From: Eledone cirrhosa
Taxonomy: Eukaryota; Mollusca; Cephalopoda; Octopoda; Eledonidae
DNA: 64,000 nucleotides
Assembly (NCBI GenBank): GCA_964016885.1
Contig: OZ024740.1
Coordinates: 302,497,545-302,561,544 of the forward strand
Reading direction: 5' to 3'
Shown: piece after piece, positions 1-13,394 of the stretch
How the letters are laid out: every line of letters starts with the position of its first letter
Position numbering within the stretch: the stretch's first letter is position 1
The notes under the pieces: generated by a model
What the model was told of the DNA's origin: nothing
Database searches by the model: none
The model's input: the letters and a program-made list of their open reading frames with translations, nothing else
Position numbers and translations under genes: made by a program

Positions 1-2195
1 ACAATAAGTAAAAGCATACTCTCCTAAGATTTTATAGCGGTCGAATTCTCTACTACGGTTCTTAGATATGCCCTTTACTGAATCCAGAATAATGTACTTT
101 AATGTATTTTTCTGCGTCAGGAGTATTAGTTTATAAGACGTTTTACTCAATTACAATATTATGCGATTTTAACGCATGGATATTTCTGGTGTATATTGTT
201 AAAGAAAGGACACACATAAATGTGAGCTTGAAGACTAAAAGCTATTCTCTATTATCTAAGTTTTCTCTGAGAACCTTTTAATCAGTCGATGATGTTTTCA
301 CCCAAGTTAAAGACACCACTTTCTCTTTTTTCTCTCATATACAATTTATACGAAAGGGCAATAAACCGAAATGTTGAATTTTTCCCTCCTCGCACAGAAG
401 ATAATCATTTTTCTCAAGTCAAATATAGTATGTTTCATTTTGCTCATCTCTAGACGCCTTGGATATGCAGCCGAATTGATGTTTGTAATATCATTTTGCT
501 TAAAACCGTCATGGTTTCTTTGCATTTAATACAGCATATAAGCGGTGATTTAGTGACCAAATATGTTCTAGTGCACACGTAATCTATACTCATATATGAA
601 GAAGTAAACTAATTTTTAATGCAATAATCAAAAGCGTTTTTATGTTTTGTATTCAATTCACTTTTTAGCTTAGGAATTTAAATTCAGAAAAATACATTAT
701 AATCCGTTTTACTGCAAAGAATAATATCTTCCATTTTTTGTATAAAACAGAAGATATAATACGAACTAATGGAAACGTATTTCGTAAAGTGTAGCAATGT
801 AACGAAATGTTTAGAATTATTATCTGATGTTTGATTTAATGTAAACCGTTAAGGACAACAAAAAATGTTAACATCTTGAATCTATGCTAATCTCTTTCGC
901 TCACTGATTGAAATGCATTCTTTTCGTTGAAAACAAACAAATTAATGATTCTCGTAATCTCTACAGATTAGATAATGACTATGAACATACTTTTCAACTC
1001 AAATGGGAAAATATATTTATGATATCCACAACGGAATAAATAGAATGCACTGAAACAGCGTAATAAGAAACGAAATTTGGCTTATGTGGGTTCAAATAGG
1101 TGGTGAAATATGTGTAGTTTGTAAAAAGGAATTGGGCAAATATTAATTCCTCTTTACGTTTACTTGCTTTTATCCATAAAAACTATAATATATCCGATAT
1201 ACCCCTTTAATATAAAGGTGCATTACTGGATATGTAATATTGTTGCAATTGACACGTATTATCTATTATTAGTCGGATGCAAGTGCTCACATACTACATT
1301 CACAATATTTTTACATACTGAGATTTAGTATCTGTTTTTTCTTTTCTTCCCACGACAAATAATTGCAGTTAAAAATAAAAACCCGATAGTAAACTGCAAG
1401 AATTGTAAGTAATATAGTAGTCCCTACATTAATTGTCCTTCATTAATACATTGTTATTCTTGGAAGTATCTTACACCTATATTTCTAATTTCTCAATCAA
1501 GCGTTTTATTTTTCGGTTGGCGTTCTATCTATGACAATCGTTTATATTATGAGGCTCATATCAACGTATGGCTGCTTGCTTCACAGGCCTGTAAGTCGTA
1601 ATATCAATGGGGAAAACACTTAATTCTTACAAAGATCAAAATGAGACAATCGTTGATTTAGATTTATGAGATCAAATAGTCTGAACACAAAGGTTTTTCA
1701 GGGTGGATATGAAAATATAATTCGAATCTTTGTATAGAAATATCTTCTATTTTGGTGAAATGTACAGTGTAAGATTGATTAATTTAAAACTAATATACTG
1801 CTGTATTTTAAGTAAACACACATTTTCTACAAGACATTCGACTTGCTAGCTTTCAAGAACACTAAATTTGCAAGAAAAAATAGCTTTCACGCATGAATAC
1901 GACTTAGCCTACACTATATATTTGCTCTCTGTCCTTTGCCATTGACATCAGTAGATTGACTGATTACAATCTGTCACGCGTGCTATTGAACTATGGAATC
2001 GAGAATGAAATATGTTAAAGGTTCTACGTCAAAATCAATTACTCTCGATTTCAAAGATAAGAGTGTGTTACACAGGGTCGAAGAAGCTTATATTTGAAGA
2101 ACATACAGCCTTATTTGCAAATGATATCATACCTAACAATTACTACATATTGATAATGGAATGCAAGAAATTCAAGCTTTTCTAAATTATATAAA
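1..2195. other. AT-rich stretch, nothing recognised
   Basis: I see no open frame of useful length, no repeat family shared with the rest of the window, and no RNA-like structure. The sequence is AT-rich and complex, as expected for old intergenic or intronic DNA. Confidence 0.6.
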
Positions 2196-2398
2196 CCATT
2201 GGCACAAGACCAGCAACATGTCGGGAGTAAAATGTCAATTATATTTATTACGGTACTTAACTGGTACATTATTTAACGACCTCGAAAAGATGAAAGGCAA
2301 TGAAGATCTCAACTAGACTTGAACATAAAATGTAAAAATTCGTAATTAAATACTGCAAAATATTTTGTCCGACGCTCTCCTGATACTACCAATCTACA
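2196..2398 (-). mobile_element. Degraded tRNA-derived SINE
   Basis: On the minus strand this matches the better preserved SINEs at 8.8-9.3 kb and 22.7 kb, with many substitutions. Shared landmarks, read on the plus strand, are GGCACAAGACCAGCAA, then ACTGGTAC, GATGAAAGGCAA and finally CCGACGCTCTC and ACTACCAATC near the tRNA-like head. The middle (GGGAGTAAAATGTCAATTA) resembles the extra segment present only in the 9.04-9.26 kb copy, so it probably belongs to that longer subfamily. The promoter boxes are too eroded for activity. Confidence 0.7.
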
Positions 2399-3482
2399 GT
2401 TTTATAGAATAAAGTAATAATACCATTTTGCAATTCGCATATATTTTCGAAATGAACTTGAAGGAAAATAATTTGGAAAAGGGTCTAAATTTCTCACTTA
2501 AGTCATGACCTCGTAGTATGTTTACCATGGAATGCCATTTGATAAATTAATTACATCACACCTGCTTGTTATGAAAACAACAGTGATGACAACAACGAAA
2601 GCGAGAATAAAAAAGAATATTAACATTGCACATTCTGTAACAATATAGAAGCCGTCAGATTCCAGAAAGCGTGTCAACTGATTAATTAAAGAAAATACAG
2701 AAAGGAAAACGTCAATGTGTGTCCAATTAACTCGAGATTTTAATTTAATAACACGTGATTTAACAACCAATAACATTTGGTGTGCCGAAAAAAGTTGCTT
2801 TTTGCATAACATCGATGAATGTGTCGCTACAAACGGCTAGCAGTTCCACCTGGCTATTTTCGAGTTTACTGTCTATCACAGTTGCCACTTAATGCAGGAG
2901 CGTTAATTAAATACCCTAACTTAATTAAATTCGTTTACAAATCCATATCAGACTAGATGTCAACCTGTCACTCACATAAATTTCAACAAGTGAAATCATG
3001 TCTGCTGAAAACATAATTGACACGCTACCAACTCTATTTAGACGTGTCTACATAATCACAACCAATGTTATAGCTGATATCAGTGACATTTAACATATAA
3101 GACTTAGAAAGATTGTACATTTCTAGAGTCTGTATATATAGATGTTTGGTTTAAGGTTTCTTCGATATCAACAAGATCGAACTTGTTATTATAAACACAT
3201 AAACTGGTAATCTGTAAAGAGTTAAAACAATATAAAAGCAATTCAAATGAAACACTATAATCATTGTGAATTACATACACTTTATTTGTAATCCATGTTA
3301 AAAAACAAATACTATTCAAATAGTTTAATTACTATAATGAGAAAACAAAAAACAAATCCTTATCCACACAAACTTTGTGTTCTAAGTCAACAATTGTATT
3401 AGATATATATTAAAATGAATTTAGAATATGATTATACATGATAAATACATCGCATGTGCCAGTATTTAATATTTTGAATTAC
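2399..3482. other. AT-rich stretch, nothing recognised
   Basis: The longest minus-strand frame (2522-2812, 96 codons) has no recognisable domain and AT-driven composition. I see no support for a gene. Confidence 0.55.
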
Positions 3483-3662
3483 ACAGATACATACATACAC
3501 ATATAAACATACATACATGCATACATACATACATACATACATACATACATACATACATACATACATACATACATACATACACACACATACATACATACAT
3601 ACATACATACATACATACATACATACATACATACATACATACATACATACATACATACATTC
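3483..3662. repeat. (ATAC)n tetranucleotide microsatellite
   Basis: About 180 bp of ATAC/ACAT repeats with a few CACACA interruptions. It produces overlapping MYVC-repeat frames on the minus strand that are translation artefacts of the tetranucleotide. Confidence 0.97.
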
Positions 3663-5552
3663 ATATAAGAACGGCACTAATTGAGTAAAATTATAAGTTA
3701 CATCCCAAATAAAACATAAACCATCTATTTCACTATTTTCACTAACTATGGAAACTTTGGGATGTGAAGCAAAGTATAGCCATGTGTCTGCTACCAGCTT
3801 GACTGTAACATGGAAAGTTACTTAGTTCTCGAACGCATGTCTGTAAGCATTTCAACAGATAAAATGAAAACAATTGATTTCAATGTAATACAAGTAAGTA
3901 ATGTAATAAGTACGATTGTTAATTGAATATCTGTATGTATATATATATAAGAAAGGTAAATGAAATGAAGGAATCTAGCTGTAGGTGCAATGTGTTTTCT
4001 GTTTGTTATGTACTTAATGCTATTTGACGGAAGGCAATTTAGTAAAGGAAGACATACAATTAACAAACCAGGCACAATGTCAATCTTACATAAATTATTG
4101 TAGTTCAGCCATATTAACCTTCGGCAAAGTATTGCTATGTGTTTGTTTTCTGTGTTCTAATTTTAGTTCTTTTATTTCTCATCTTCATCAGCAAATTAAC
4201 TAAAGTGACAAATGTATCTAGTAGGAATACTCTATGCTACCCTTGATACACATTGACTAACTATGAAGTGTATAATCAACTCAATATGAAAGCTATTGTA
4301 GATTATGTATTTAAACTATTCATTTCATGTATGTATAGAATTAAAGTTGTAGAAAATTGATACTGCTGTTTAGAATTGTACTTTGTTATAGTCAATACGC
4401 CACAAGTCACTGAGTTGGAAAATAGTTACGTGGTACATTGGTGTAATTCATGCAACGTGTTAACACACGGTTACGCTTGGTGTCTAGCAAATTAATATTT
4501 TGATTTCTCATATTTTTACGTCGTAAAAGTAACAACAGACGCCTAAAGCTATCCACTTGTCTCCTAATCCTGAGCTATGTGATTTGTGAATGCAAACGTT
4601 TAGAATTATGCAAGTTAGTTTCACTATATTAAATCAATATCAGTATATTCTTGGTTTCCTTTTAACGAAATTAAAATATTCAACATGTTTACCGTTTCTA
4701 AAACATGGAATATTTACTATTTCTGAATATGGAATTCTTTAGATATCTTAAACAATTTCGTATGTATAGGGAATTGCAAAGATGAATTCGTGATGTTCAT
4801 TTCTTTCAATAGAGAAATATCGACAGAAATATAGTGAACTTGTAGAACTTAATAGAGTTTTAGTATATAAAAAATATTCAGAAACGAAAAAATATATATA
4901 TAATAAAATGATAGAATATAATTATCGTGAACAAAGACTGTATTTTATATAATAATTGAGATTTTAACGAAGTGGATATCGGTCAGTTTAGATATGAGGA
5001 ATTTACAAATATATTTAATTGAGATTAGAAAAGGGAAGAGAAACCATCTCGTGATCTAAAGCAATAACAACACGATACGTTTTGCTGAAAATTATCTAAA
5101 AGTGCAATTTCTGTTTTGCTGACAATGTATTGAACAAAACTCACGGTATATGAGATTATTTTTATTTCGATATTTGTCTTTTTTTAATCGATCAACATGT
5201 CTATTGAACATTAATTTCATCTGATACTATCAACAGGGGGAAAAATTGCAATGAATATTGATCCGTCTTGGTCTTTGTGTTGTATAAATGTAGAAATTAG
5301 TTTAGAAGGGCATATATTTTAATTGGTCGGCATCTGTGTGTTTTTCCTTTTTTTTTCGTGTGGGTGGGGAGTAGAAACTAAAACACATTTCCGTCCCTGC
5401 TAACTTTCAGACAATAAATATCCATTCATTTAGTTTAGAGAATATTGATAAGGTACTTACTTTTGTTCCACTAACTGTTGAAATGGATAAAATGTCTGCT
5501 AAAACTGAATGAAAATAATAATGTAAGTGGTTTTGATTTATTTCGTAACTTT
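3663..5552. other. AT-rich stretch, nothing recognised
   Basis: Apart from short TA and A/T runs, the sequence shows no repeat family, no gene-like frame and no structural RNA signal that I can identify. Confidence 0.55.
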
Positions 5553-5566
5553 ATCATCATCATCAA

Positions 5567-5602
<36 letters not shown>

Positions 5603-5646
5603 TATCATCATCATCATTCATTTTATTATTATTATTATTTTTTTCT
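5553..5646. repeat. (ATC)n trinucleotide microsatellite with T-rich tail
   Basis: A run of ATC triplets followed by ATT triplets and a T-rich tract. The isoleucine-rich frame across it is an artefact of the triplet repeat. Confidence 0.95.
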
Positions 5647-5989
5647 TTTTTCTGAATTGGATGCCACGCTCTTTATCCTCCGTGAGTTTCAACAGTGCTT
5701 TTTTTAAAGTATTGTTGTGTAGGGACTTGTGATTCTTGCACTTGTGTTTCCTGAGGGTTGGTAACCAAACCGGCTCCGACCGATGTTGACTGTACTTTGC
5801 CATCCCCGTAGCAGAAATTTCAAAAGTGTTTTTCTTTTTTTTCTTCCTATTTTCGTTTTGAAAAATTCAATATTACATGATGGCGTCAACGACTTCGCTT
5901 TACTGTTCTCGACTATTGAAACAATTAGCAATAACAACGTCAATATCAACTTAAGAAGTGAAACCAGAGAGTTCAATAACACTACCAAC

Positions 5990-7530
5990 ATCTTTTACAC
6001 CACAACCATCATTAGACAAAATTATTTAATATCACAGAAAATCACTGCTACCCCCACCATCCTTATTAACACATTTACTCTTCCACTACGACTGCCGGCT
6101 CGATTTCTACCGAAGGCAGTAAAAACAACACAACAGCAGAGAATTTACAAGTTTTGCAAGAGTTTTGGAAAACATCATCATAAGAGACAAAAACTTTAAA
6201 GTTGCCACATATATTGTAAAGAGGAATTGGCGAAAGGTAAGCTTAAATACTCTATCCAATACACAGTCGTATACTACTGAATTGGAACAAATTCCTGAAG
6301 AAGTGTTAGAGGAAATGAAAGTGCAAAAGTGCATATGGGAGTACACAAGAACCATATCACCAGGGTGGTAAAATATGCCGCAGATTTAAGGTTTCCTACA
6401 GAGGTGAATAGGAGGAATTACTCACTGTCAGTGAAAGTAGAGGCCAGAAGGCCAAAGTAATATTATGTGGGATTCGCTTAATGGCATTTTTCCACAACGA
6501 GTCACGAAAGATAGAAGGCATTTACTATTGCTCCGAAATGGTTACATAACTATGAGATTGCAGCAACAATGGAAACAATAGCAGCAGCAGCTAATAAAAC
6601 AACAGCAGCTTCACAGATCACCGCAACAACATCAATATAATCTCCAAATACAAGAACAGCAACAACTGCAGCAGCAACAACACTAACAGCAGCAGTAACA
6701 GTAATAACGCCATACCTTTCCCAAAATCACCAACAGCAGCAACAGAAACATCATGGCCAACACCAGCATCAAAAACCATAACACCTATACAATACCTTAT
6801 GGTATACACCTCCCTATGTCTCTAGGATATGTCATACAAATCCACAGCAAATCCCTCATATATGTAATGCAACGAGGGTGGCACAATATCAGAGAATTAT
6901 GTGCCAGCAGATGGAAATCAAAGGTGTGAAAGGAAATAAACACAGCCTTGAAAAATACTGAAAAGAAACCTCCAATATATCCACAACATATATAAACACA
7001 AACATGTTCATACCCATACCAATAACAAGAATAGCAACCGAAATATGACCACAAAAATCTTCTAAACGGCCATAAATACGAACAACGAAACATTACTGAC
7101 TTACACCGATAAAGAAATATTAAACAAAATAACTATGGAACACCAAAGATTGTCATACTGACTAGGAAAGTAAACTCGTTAAAGCAAAATAAGACGTACA
7201 TAATTGCCTACATAGATATACCGGGATCATCTGGGAAGAACGTCACTCCACGACCTCAGTTCAGTAGATATAGACATGGTAGCCATATTCATTCGCTCAG
7301 AAGATAAGTCGGTCTTTCTGGAAGTAAAAAGCAGCAATAACCATACATTCAAACTAGTAGACGTCTACGCTCCGACAGGTGTGCGATAGCAGAATCTTGT
7401 CTAAAGGCCTTCCCAATAAAGTCTCAAGCTACGGTGCTAGTGAGACATTGGAACAACATCATGGATGCACCATGTGTCTATAAAACAGAGGTAAAAACTC
7501 GCACAAAAGACCATACGGTCATGTGCTTCG
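5990..7530 (+). pseudogene. Ancient Tx1-like LINE relic (ORF1 and start of ORF2)
   Basis: Short conceptual peptides match the two younger LINEs downstream. Near 6430-6470 the frame reads VKVEARRPK, comparable with the ILVEGKRPQ that precedes the zinc knuckle in the LINE at 17.5 kb. From 6540 to 6780 there is a CAG/AAC-rich linker like the Asn/Thr-rich tails of the other ORF1s. Around 7275-7390 the frame reads LVDVYAPTG, matching LVAVYAPTG of the ORF2 endonuclease. Stop codons and shifts interrupt every block, so this is an old non-functional copy. Boundaries are approximate, and its relation to the young copies is family level only. Confidence 0.6.
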
Positions 7531-7802
7531 CCAAATAAATTTTACTTTATTTACCAATTATCTACGTGCATCTGTTTACCTGCTTTCTTTCATTACTTGT
7601 TTATATTCAATATTTGCTTATATTCTTGATACGTGTTGTGTTGAATTATATCTTTCTAAAGACTCCTGATGACCTACAAGGAGTTTATATACTATGTGAA
7701 TAATGTTAACTAATTATAACGGATTGGTGCATTGTTTGCATGATTATACTAGTTTCTCAAGTGTATAGAAACGATTGTAGAGATTAAAGATAGATTAGAT
7801 TT

Positions 7803-7858
<56 letters not shown>
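7803..7858. repeat. (CA)n(TA)n microsatellite
   Basis: A CA run followed directly by a TA run, the compound type common in this window. Confidence 0.97.
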
Positions 7859-7867
<9 letters not shown>

Positions 7868-8812
7868 GTGAAGGCTGGATGCTAATAACCTCTTTTATTG
7901 ATGGATGCATAATACATACTTCTGTGGCCAATTAATCACGTCATCATATCATGACGTAATAGAATCTGCGACGTCATCATAAGGGATGAACATAATAGAT
8001 ATAGTTAAGTAATCCGTACTAGCGATAACAACGGTTGTTTGGCTGCCTGCATAACATTATTTTTCTGTTCTAGCATTTGATGTGTGTCAGTAAACATTGC
8101 TTAAATATATCTATTTTGTTCATACCCTCTGATGGTGTCACCGATTGTATTGACTCATAGCCTGATGTCGCAAATAATTGAACAGGCATATGGTGTATGC
8201 AACAATAAAAGACGTTGTAGGAATCCGGAATACAATGTGTTTCATTGAAGTATTTACACCAGTGCTTTATTGATGATACACATGACGTCGAATGTTATTT
8301 TCTTATCAAAACAGAGACTGCTGATCGAAATGACTGGATCAGAAACGGAGCTACCTACGTTAAACCATAAAATATACAGAAAACAAAATATATATATATC
8401 TCGAAACCTGTTGAAAATCAATAAATGCTAACAATATAGTGAATCAAACATCGATGGACTTTCTTGCAAATCTAATGAAGATATAATGAAATATGAATTA
8501 TATTAGTGTTGAAAAATAAATCAGTTTAGTTAGATGGAGTCGTCTATTCGTTTATATATTCTCACTGCGTCTTGTTTTGTGAAAAAGTACAACTTCCGAT
8601 GTATATATACATATATATAATTTTTATATTTATTTCTCTTGAGAGAAAGTAAGTAAAAAATATAGAAATCTTTACTGAAAATTTCATATATCAGGACGTC
8701 TGGAGTTATGTTGAAAAACGAAGATGGAATTATTTATTTGTTTTTCGTTCGATGATATATCTTGTATCGTATTTTTTCTGGGGTTGTGTTCATCGTTTGT
8801 GCTTTTTTTCTG
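7859..8812. other. AT-rich stretch, nothing recognised
   Basis: No repeat family, gene-like frame or RNA structure is apparent up to the SINE pair. Confidence 0.55.
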
Positions 8813-8829
8813 TATACATATCTAATAAT

Positions 8830-9017
8830 TGTTTCTACTTTTGGCACAAAGCCAGCAAATACCCAGTGCATTACTGGTACTTTATTTTATCGACCCCGTA
8901 AGGATGAAAGGCAAAGTGAACCTCGGCGGGATTTGAACTCAGACCGTAGAGGGACGTAACTATGCCGGAAAGCATGGCGTCCGACTCTCTACAGATACTG
9001 CCAATTCACCGCCCTAG
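8830..9017 (-). mobile_element. tRNA-derived SINE, copy 1 of a pair
   Basis: On the minus strand it starts with the tRNA-like head GGCGGTGAATTGGCAGTATC, has a B-box-like GTTCAAATCCC, continues into the body with GATAAAATAAAGTACCAGTA and ends in TGGCTTTGTGCC. SINEs of this kind are transcribed by RNA polymerase III from internal A and B boxes and moved by LINE enzymes. It is flanked by the 17-bp direct repeat TATACATATCTAATAAT at 8813-8829 and 9018-9034, a target-site duplication. The copy is well preserved. Confidence 0.92.
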
Positions 9018-9034
9018 TATACATATCTAATAAT

Positions 9035-9258
9035 GGTTTCTTATATAGGCACAAGGCCAGTAATTTTTTTTGCGGGGAGGAGAAAGTCGATTAAATCGAC
9101 CCCAGTGCGTGACTGGTACTTTATTTTATCGACCCCATAAGGATGAAAGGCAAAGTTAACCTCGGCGGGATTTGAGCTCAAATCATAAAGAGCCGTAACT
9201 CTATGATGCAAAGCATGGCGTCCGACCCTCTACCGATACTGCCAATCCACCACCCTAG
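9035..9258 (-). mobile_element. tRNA-derived SINE, copy 2 of a pair
   Basis: Same SINE type as its left neighbour but a longer subfamily: between the 3' end and the body it has an extra segment (GGGGAGGAGAAAGTCGATTA on the plus strand). The head-proximal part is more mutated (GAGCTCAAATC in place of the usual B-box context). It is flanked by the same 17-bp repeat as copy 1 (9018-9034 and 9259-9275), so both SINEs entered the same target sequence. Confidence 0.92.
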
Positions 9259-9275
9259 TATACATATCTAATAAT

Positions 9276-9815
9276 ATGGGTGAATCTGTTTCTATTAAGT
9301 TTTGATTTGTGTGCCATGCCTACTAATGTAAAGGTTCTATATACATTTGAGTGTATGTGTGAGGAGACAGAGAAAGAAAATTGAGAGACAGAAAGTAAGG
9401 GTATGTGTGTGTTTGTATGTATGAAGGTGTGAGTGTGGGTGTTTGTGATTGTGTGTGGGTGTATGAGTCTGGATGAATATAGGTGAGTGTGTGTGTGAGA
9501 GTCTGTGTATGTGAATGAGGGAGTGTGGGAGTGTCTATGTGTAAGCGTGTGTGTATGGGGAGTGAGTTTGGATGTGTGTGTCTGCTTCTGTGTGAAGGAG
9601 ACTGACGAAGGAAGAGGCCATCAAACCAATACCTCAGTTATGGTAACAACTATTAGTTACTATATTGTATTCAATATTAACAAAATATTGTCTTGTTATA
9701 TTCATTCCATTTTCGACTGGGGCTTAAATCGATCTTTCTTGAAAGCATTCTTAATTATTTCATGAAAGACATATATGTATTCAAGAGAATATTCCCTTTG
9801 ATCAGATGTGTAGAC
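9276..9815. repeat. TG-rich degenerate microsatellite
   Basis: From about 9350 to 9600 the plus strand is a loose array of GTGTGT, GAGTGTG and GGGTGT elements. The rest up to 9815 is unremarkable. No coding signal. Confidence 0.8.
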
Positions 9816-11100
<1,285 letters not shown>

Positions 11101-11104
11101 AAAT

Positions 11105-11265
11105 ATTTCACCACGTATGTATGAATGTTTGTATGTATGTATCTATGCATGTAGGTATGTATGTACATATGTGTGTATGTATATATGTATATATTTATGT
11201 TTATATGTATGTATGCATGTATGCACATATGTATGTAAATATGTATGTGCATATGTATGTAGTGG
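11105..11265. repeat. (ATGT)n degenerate microsatellite
   Basis: TATG/ATGT repeats with substitutions, giving cysteine/valine/tyrosine-rich artefact frames on both strands. Confidence 0.93.
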
Positions 11266-11393
11266 CTACTACAAACGAAATATCATTGATCAGAAATGTC
11301 TGTGCTGACTAATGTGTCCTTTCCGCATTTTCTCTCTAACTTCATATCTGATTGAGTACCTCATTTACTTCGGTTACCCCAGATTTAACTCTG

Positions 11394-11434
11394 AATCAAT
11401 CTATCTACCTATCTATCTTTATCTATCTATCTAT
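11394..11434. repeat. (ATCT)n tract directly before LINE copy A
   Basis: Imperfect ATCT repeats end exactly where the LINE sequence begins (GGGATGGACACACG at 11435). The same tetranucleotide forms the tails and junctions of the minus-strand LINEs at 58-63.7 kb, so this is likely target sequence or the tail of an earlier element. Confidence 0.85.
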
Positions 11435-11612
11435 CTGGGATGGACACACGCGTGAAACTTGCTGGGTAAGTTCCGCCTAAATTTCCATAGAAATTCCTAA
11501 CTGTAAACTTTCATTTTTGTACCATTTTGTAGAGGGACTGCCAGGGCAAATTTTGATCTGGTCAGTCTCTCAAATTATTCTACGCCTTTAGGCGAAATAG
11601 TGGTGAAAAAAA

Positions 11613-11804
11613 ATGTTATCTTTCGAAATATGTCCTACTTTGATAAAAATGATTGAAGCATCTTCACCAACATTCAAAGGAAGAAAAGGGAAGCTAAACT
11701 CACAGCTTCCCCCTGCCACTTTCACAGCAGCAAATGCCAAAGGCAGAGGTCAGCCACCTGCTGACCGACAACTTGATGTAGCCACAACTATACAAGAAAC
11801 TGAA

Positions 11805-11835
<31 letters not shown>

Positions 11836-12880
11836 GCAACAATCAAGACACAAAAACAACAACAACATCAACAACACCACCAACAACAACAGCAACACGA
11901 ACAAGGAAAATGTCTCCTTCGACCAGACTGTAAGGAAAACCCTCGACTATCTGCTAGTAGATATAAGCAAAGCTAAGGAGCTACTGGCAGATGACAAAAA
12001 ATACGTAGTGTACGGGGAAAATGGATTATTTTCGATCCCCCCCCCCCCGGAACTAAAAAGCCGGAGACTCTTAAACACTGTGATGTTTAGGACAGTTTCA
12101 AACAAAACCAAAAAACCACCTCAACCATCACAGAGTGAGATAGAGCTGGTTTTAAAAGATGTCATGAAAGACATCACATTCATTCAGAAGGATAGACTCT
12201 ATGGGAGTCTATCCATTCTCATGAAGGACAGGGACACAGCAGTGAAACTGTCAATAAAACCAATCTCATCCACCTCATACACCTTCTACCCGACGTACAT
12301 GGGTAGAAGGACACAACAAATAAAAATTCACATCATCCTTCCGATTATGGACATATGGTGGGTATTGACAGGTTTCCTGGACCTAGACGACGCCACATTA
12401 ATATCCATGGGAAAGGCATCGGATGACGCGTTCAGTGGAACGGGCCTCGAACTTGTAGTTCAAATGAGGCCCGAAAGGATCGCTCAGATCCCTGAACGCG
12501 TCATACTGGATGATCAAACTTTTATTAACATTACCGTTGAGGGTAGGCGGCCCTCGTGTTACCACTGGGGAGTCAGAGGTCACCTGAGGGATGTCTGTCC
12601 TGAACTTAAAAAGAAAACTCCAATCTACACCACCAACAACTGCACAACCAACACAATCACCACAACCACCACTACAAAAACAACAACAGCTCAAACCAGA
12701 ACAAAACACTGTCCCCCCCCTCCACTAAAAAAACTCAATTTCCAAAACACCAGCACCGCAAACACAACCCGAAAATCTACTCCTCCCCTCCAACATGGAA
12801 GACGTTCGTCATCAGACGAGGAGGAGCACTTCCACACAATCAAAAGAAAAAAAGAAAACACACCTCAGACACAAAAATGA
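11613..12880 (+). pseudogene. LINE ORF1 (gag-like, zinc knuckle), copy A, broken
   Basis: The N-terminal part (11613-11933) ends in an Asn/Thr-rich linker and a stop, and the main domain continues in another frame (about 11910-12880). The central block contains MGRRTQQIKIHI and the QMRPERI segment, both shared with copy B. Next comes a CCHC-like knuckle, CYHWGVRGHLRDVC. The second cysteine is replaced by histidine, so metal binding may be weakened. A Thr/Lys-rich tail follows. ORF1 proteins of this type bind the element RNA. A run of nine C at 12040-12048 is a plausible site for length errors. I infer a pseudogene from the frame change. Confidence 0.8.
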
Positions 12881-13394
12881 ATACAACCCATCCCCCAAAA
12901 TAACACAGACACCAACACAAAAGAGCACACAACAACAGCAAACAAAAAACACCACACAAAAACAAAAACATGCATACACATACATAAACACAGGAAATAA
13001 AAAACTGCTAAACATTGTATACAACAACAATTTAGTTAAAACCCAAGGGCCTAACTTCACCCAGGCAGGGGATTTCCCCCACCTAAAAATGATTAAGGCC
13101 CCAGGGGACACATATAAAACGCTAAAAAACAACTTTAAAGAGGACGTGCCCCTCTCCTACTCCCCCACCCACCCTGCGTCGGGCCTATTAACCGCGTCCT
13201 CCTAAAAAATTTCCCCACCCTCTCCACAAACACCCACACAACTCCAAACACCCCAACCACACAACAGACTGATGCCGCTACACTTCCACAAACCACCACC
13301 CCACCCAACAACCCATCCCACCCTCATGGAAATTATGCAGCCCAATACCCGGGACGCAGAAAGGTAAGTGCCTTTTCTCTTCACCACCAACACG

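Larger units (their letters stand above)
8813..9275. repeat. Three copies of one 17-bp target repeat around two SINEs
   Basis: TATACATATCTAATAAT occurs without change at 8813-8829, 9018-9034 and 9259-9275. Two repeats are explained by one insertion. The third requires a second SINE to have nicked at the same place and duplicated the target again. Confidence 0.93.

Noticed and set aside
2522..2812. 96-codon minus-strand frame with a hydrophobic stretch
   Set aside because: AT-rich composition alone can give such a frame. Nothing recognisable, no repeat association.
4185..4200. CUGAUGA on the minus strand near 4190
   Set aside because: It is followed by AGAUGAGAAAUAAAAG, with no room for a stem II. 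Chance match in AT-rich DNA.
7665..7700. CCTGATGACCTACAAGGAG as a hammerhead core
   Set aside because: CUGAUGA is followed by a possible stem but no GAAA at the right distance.
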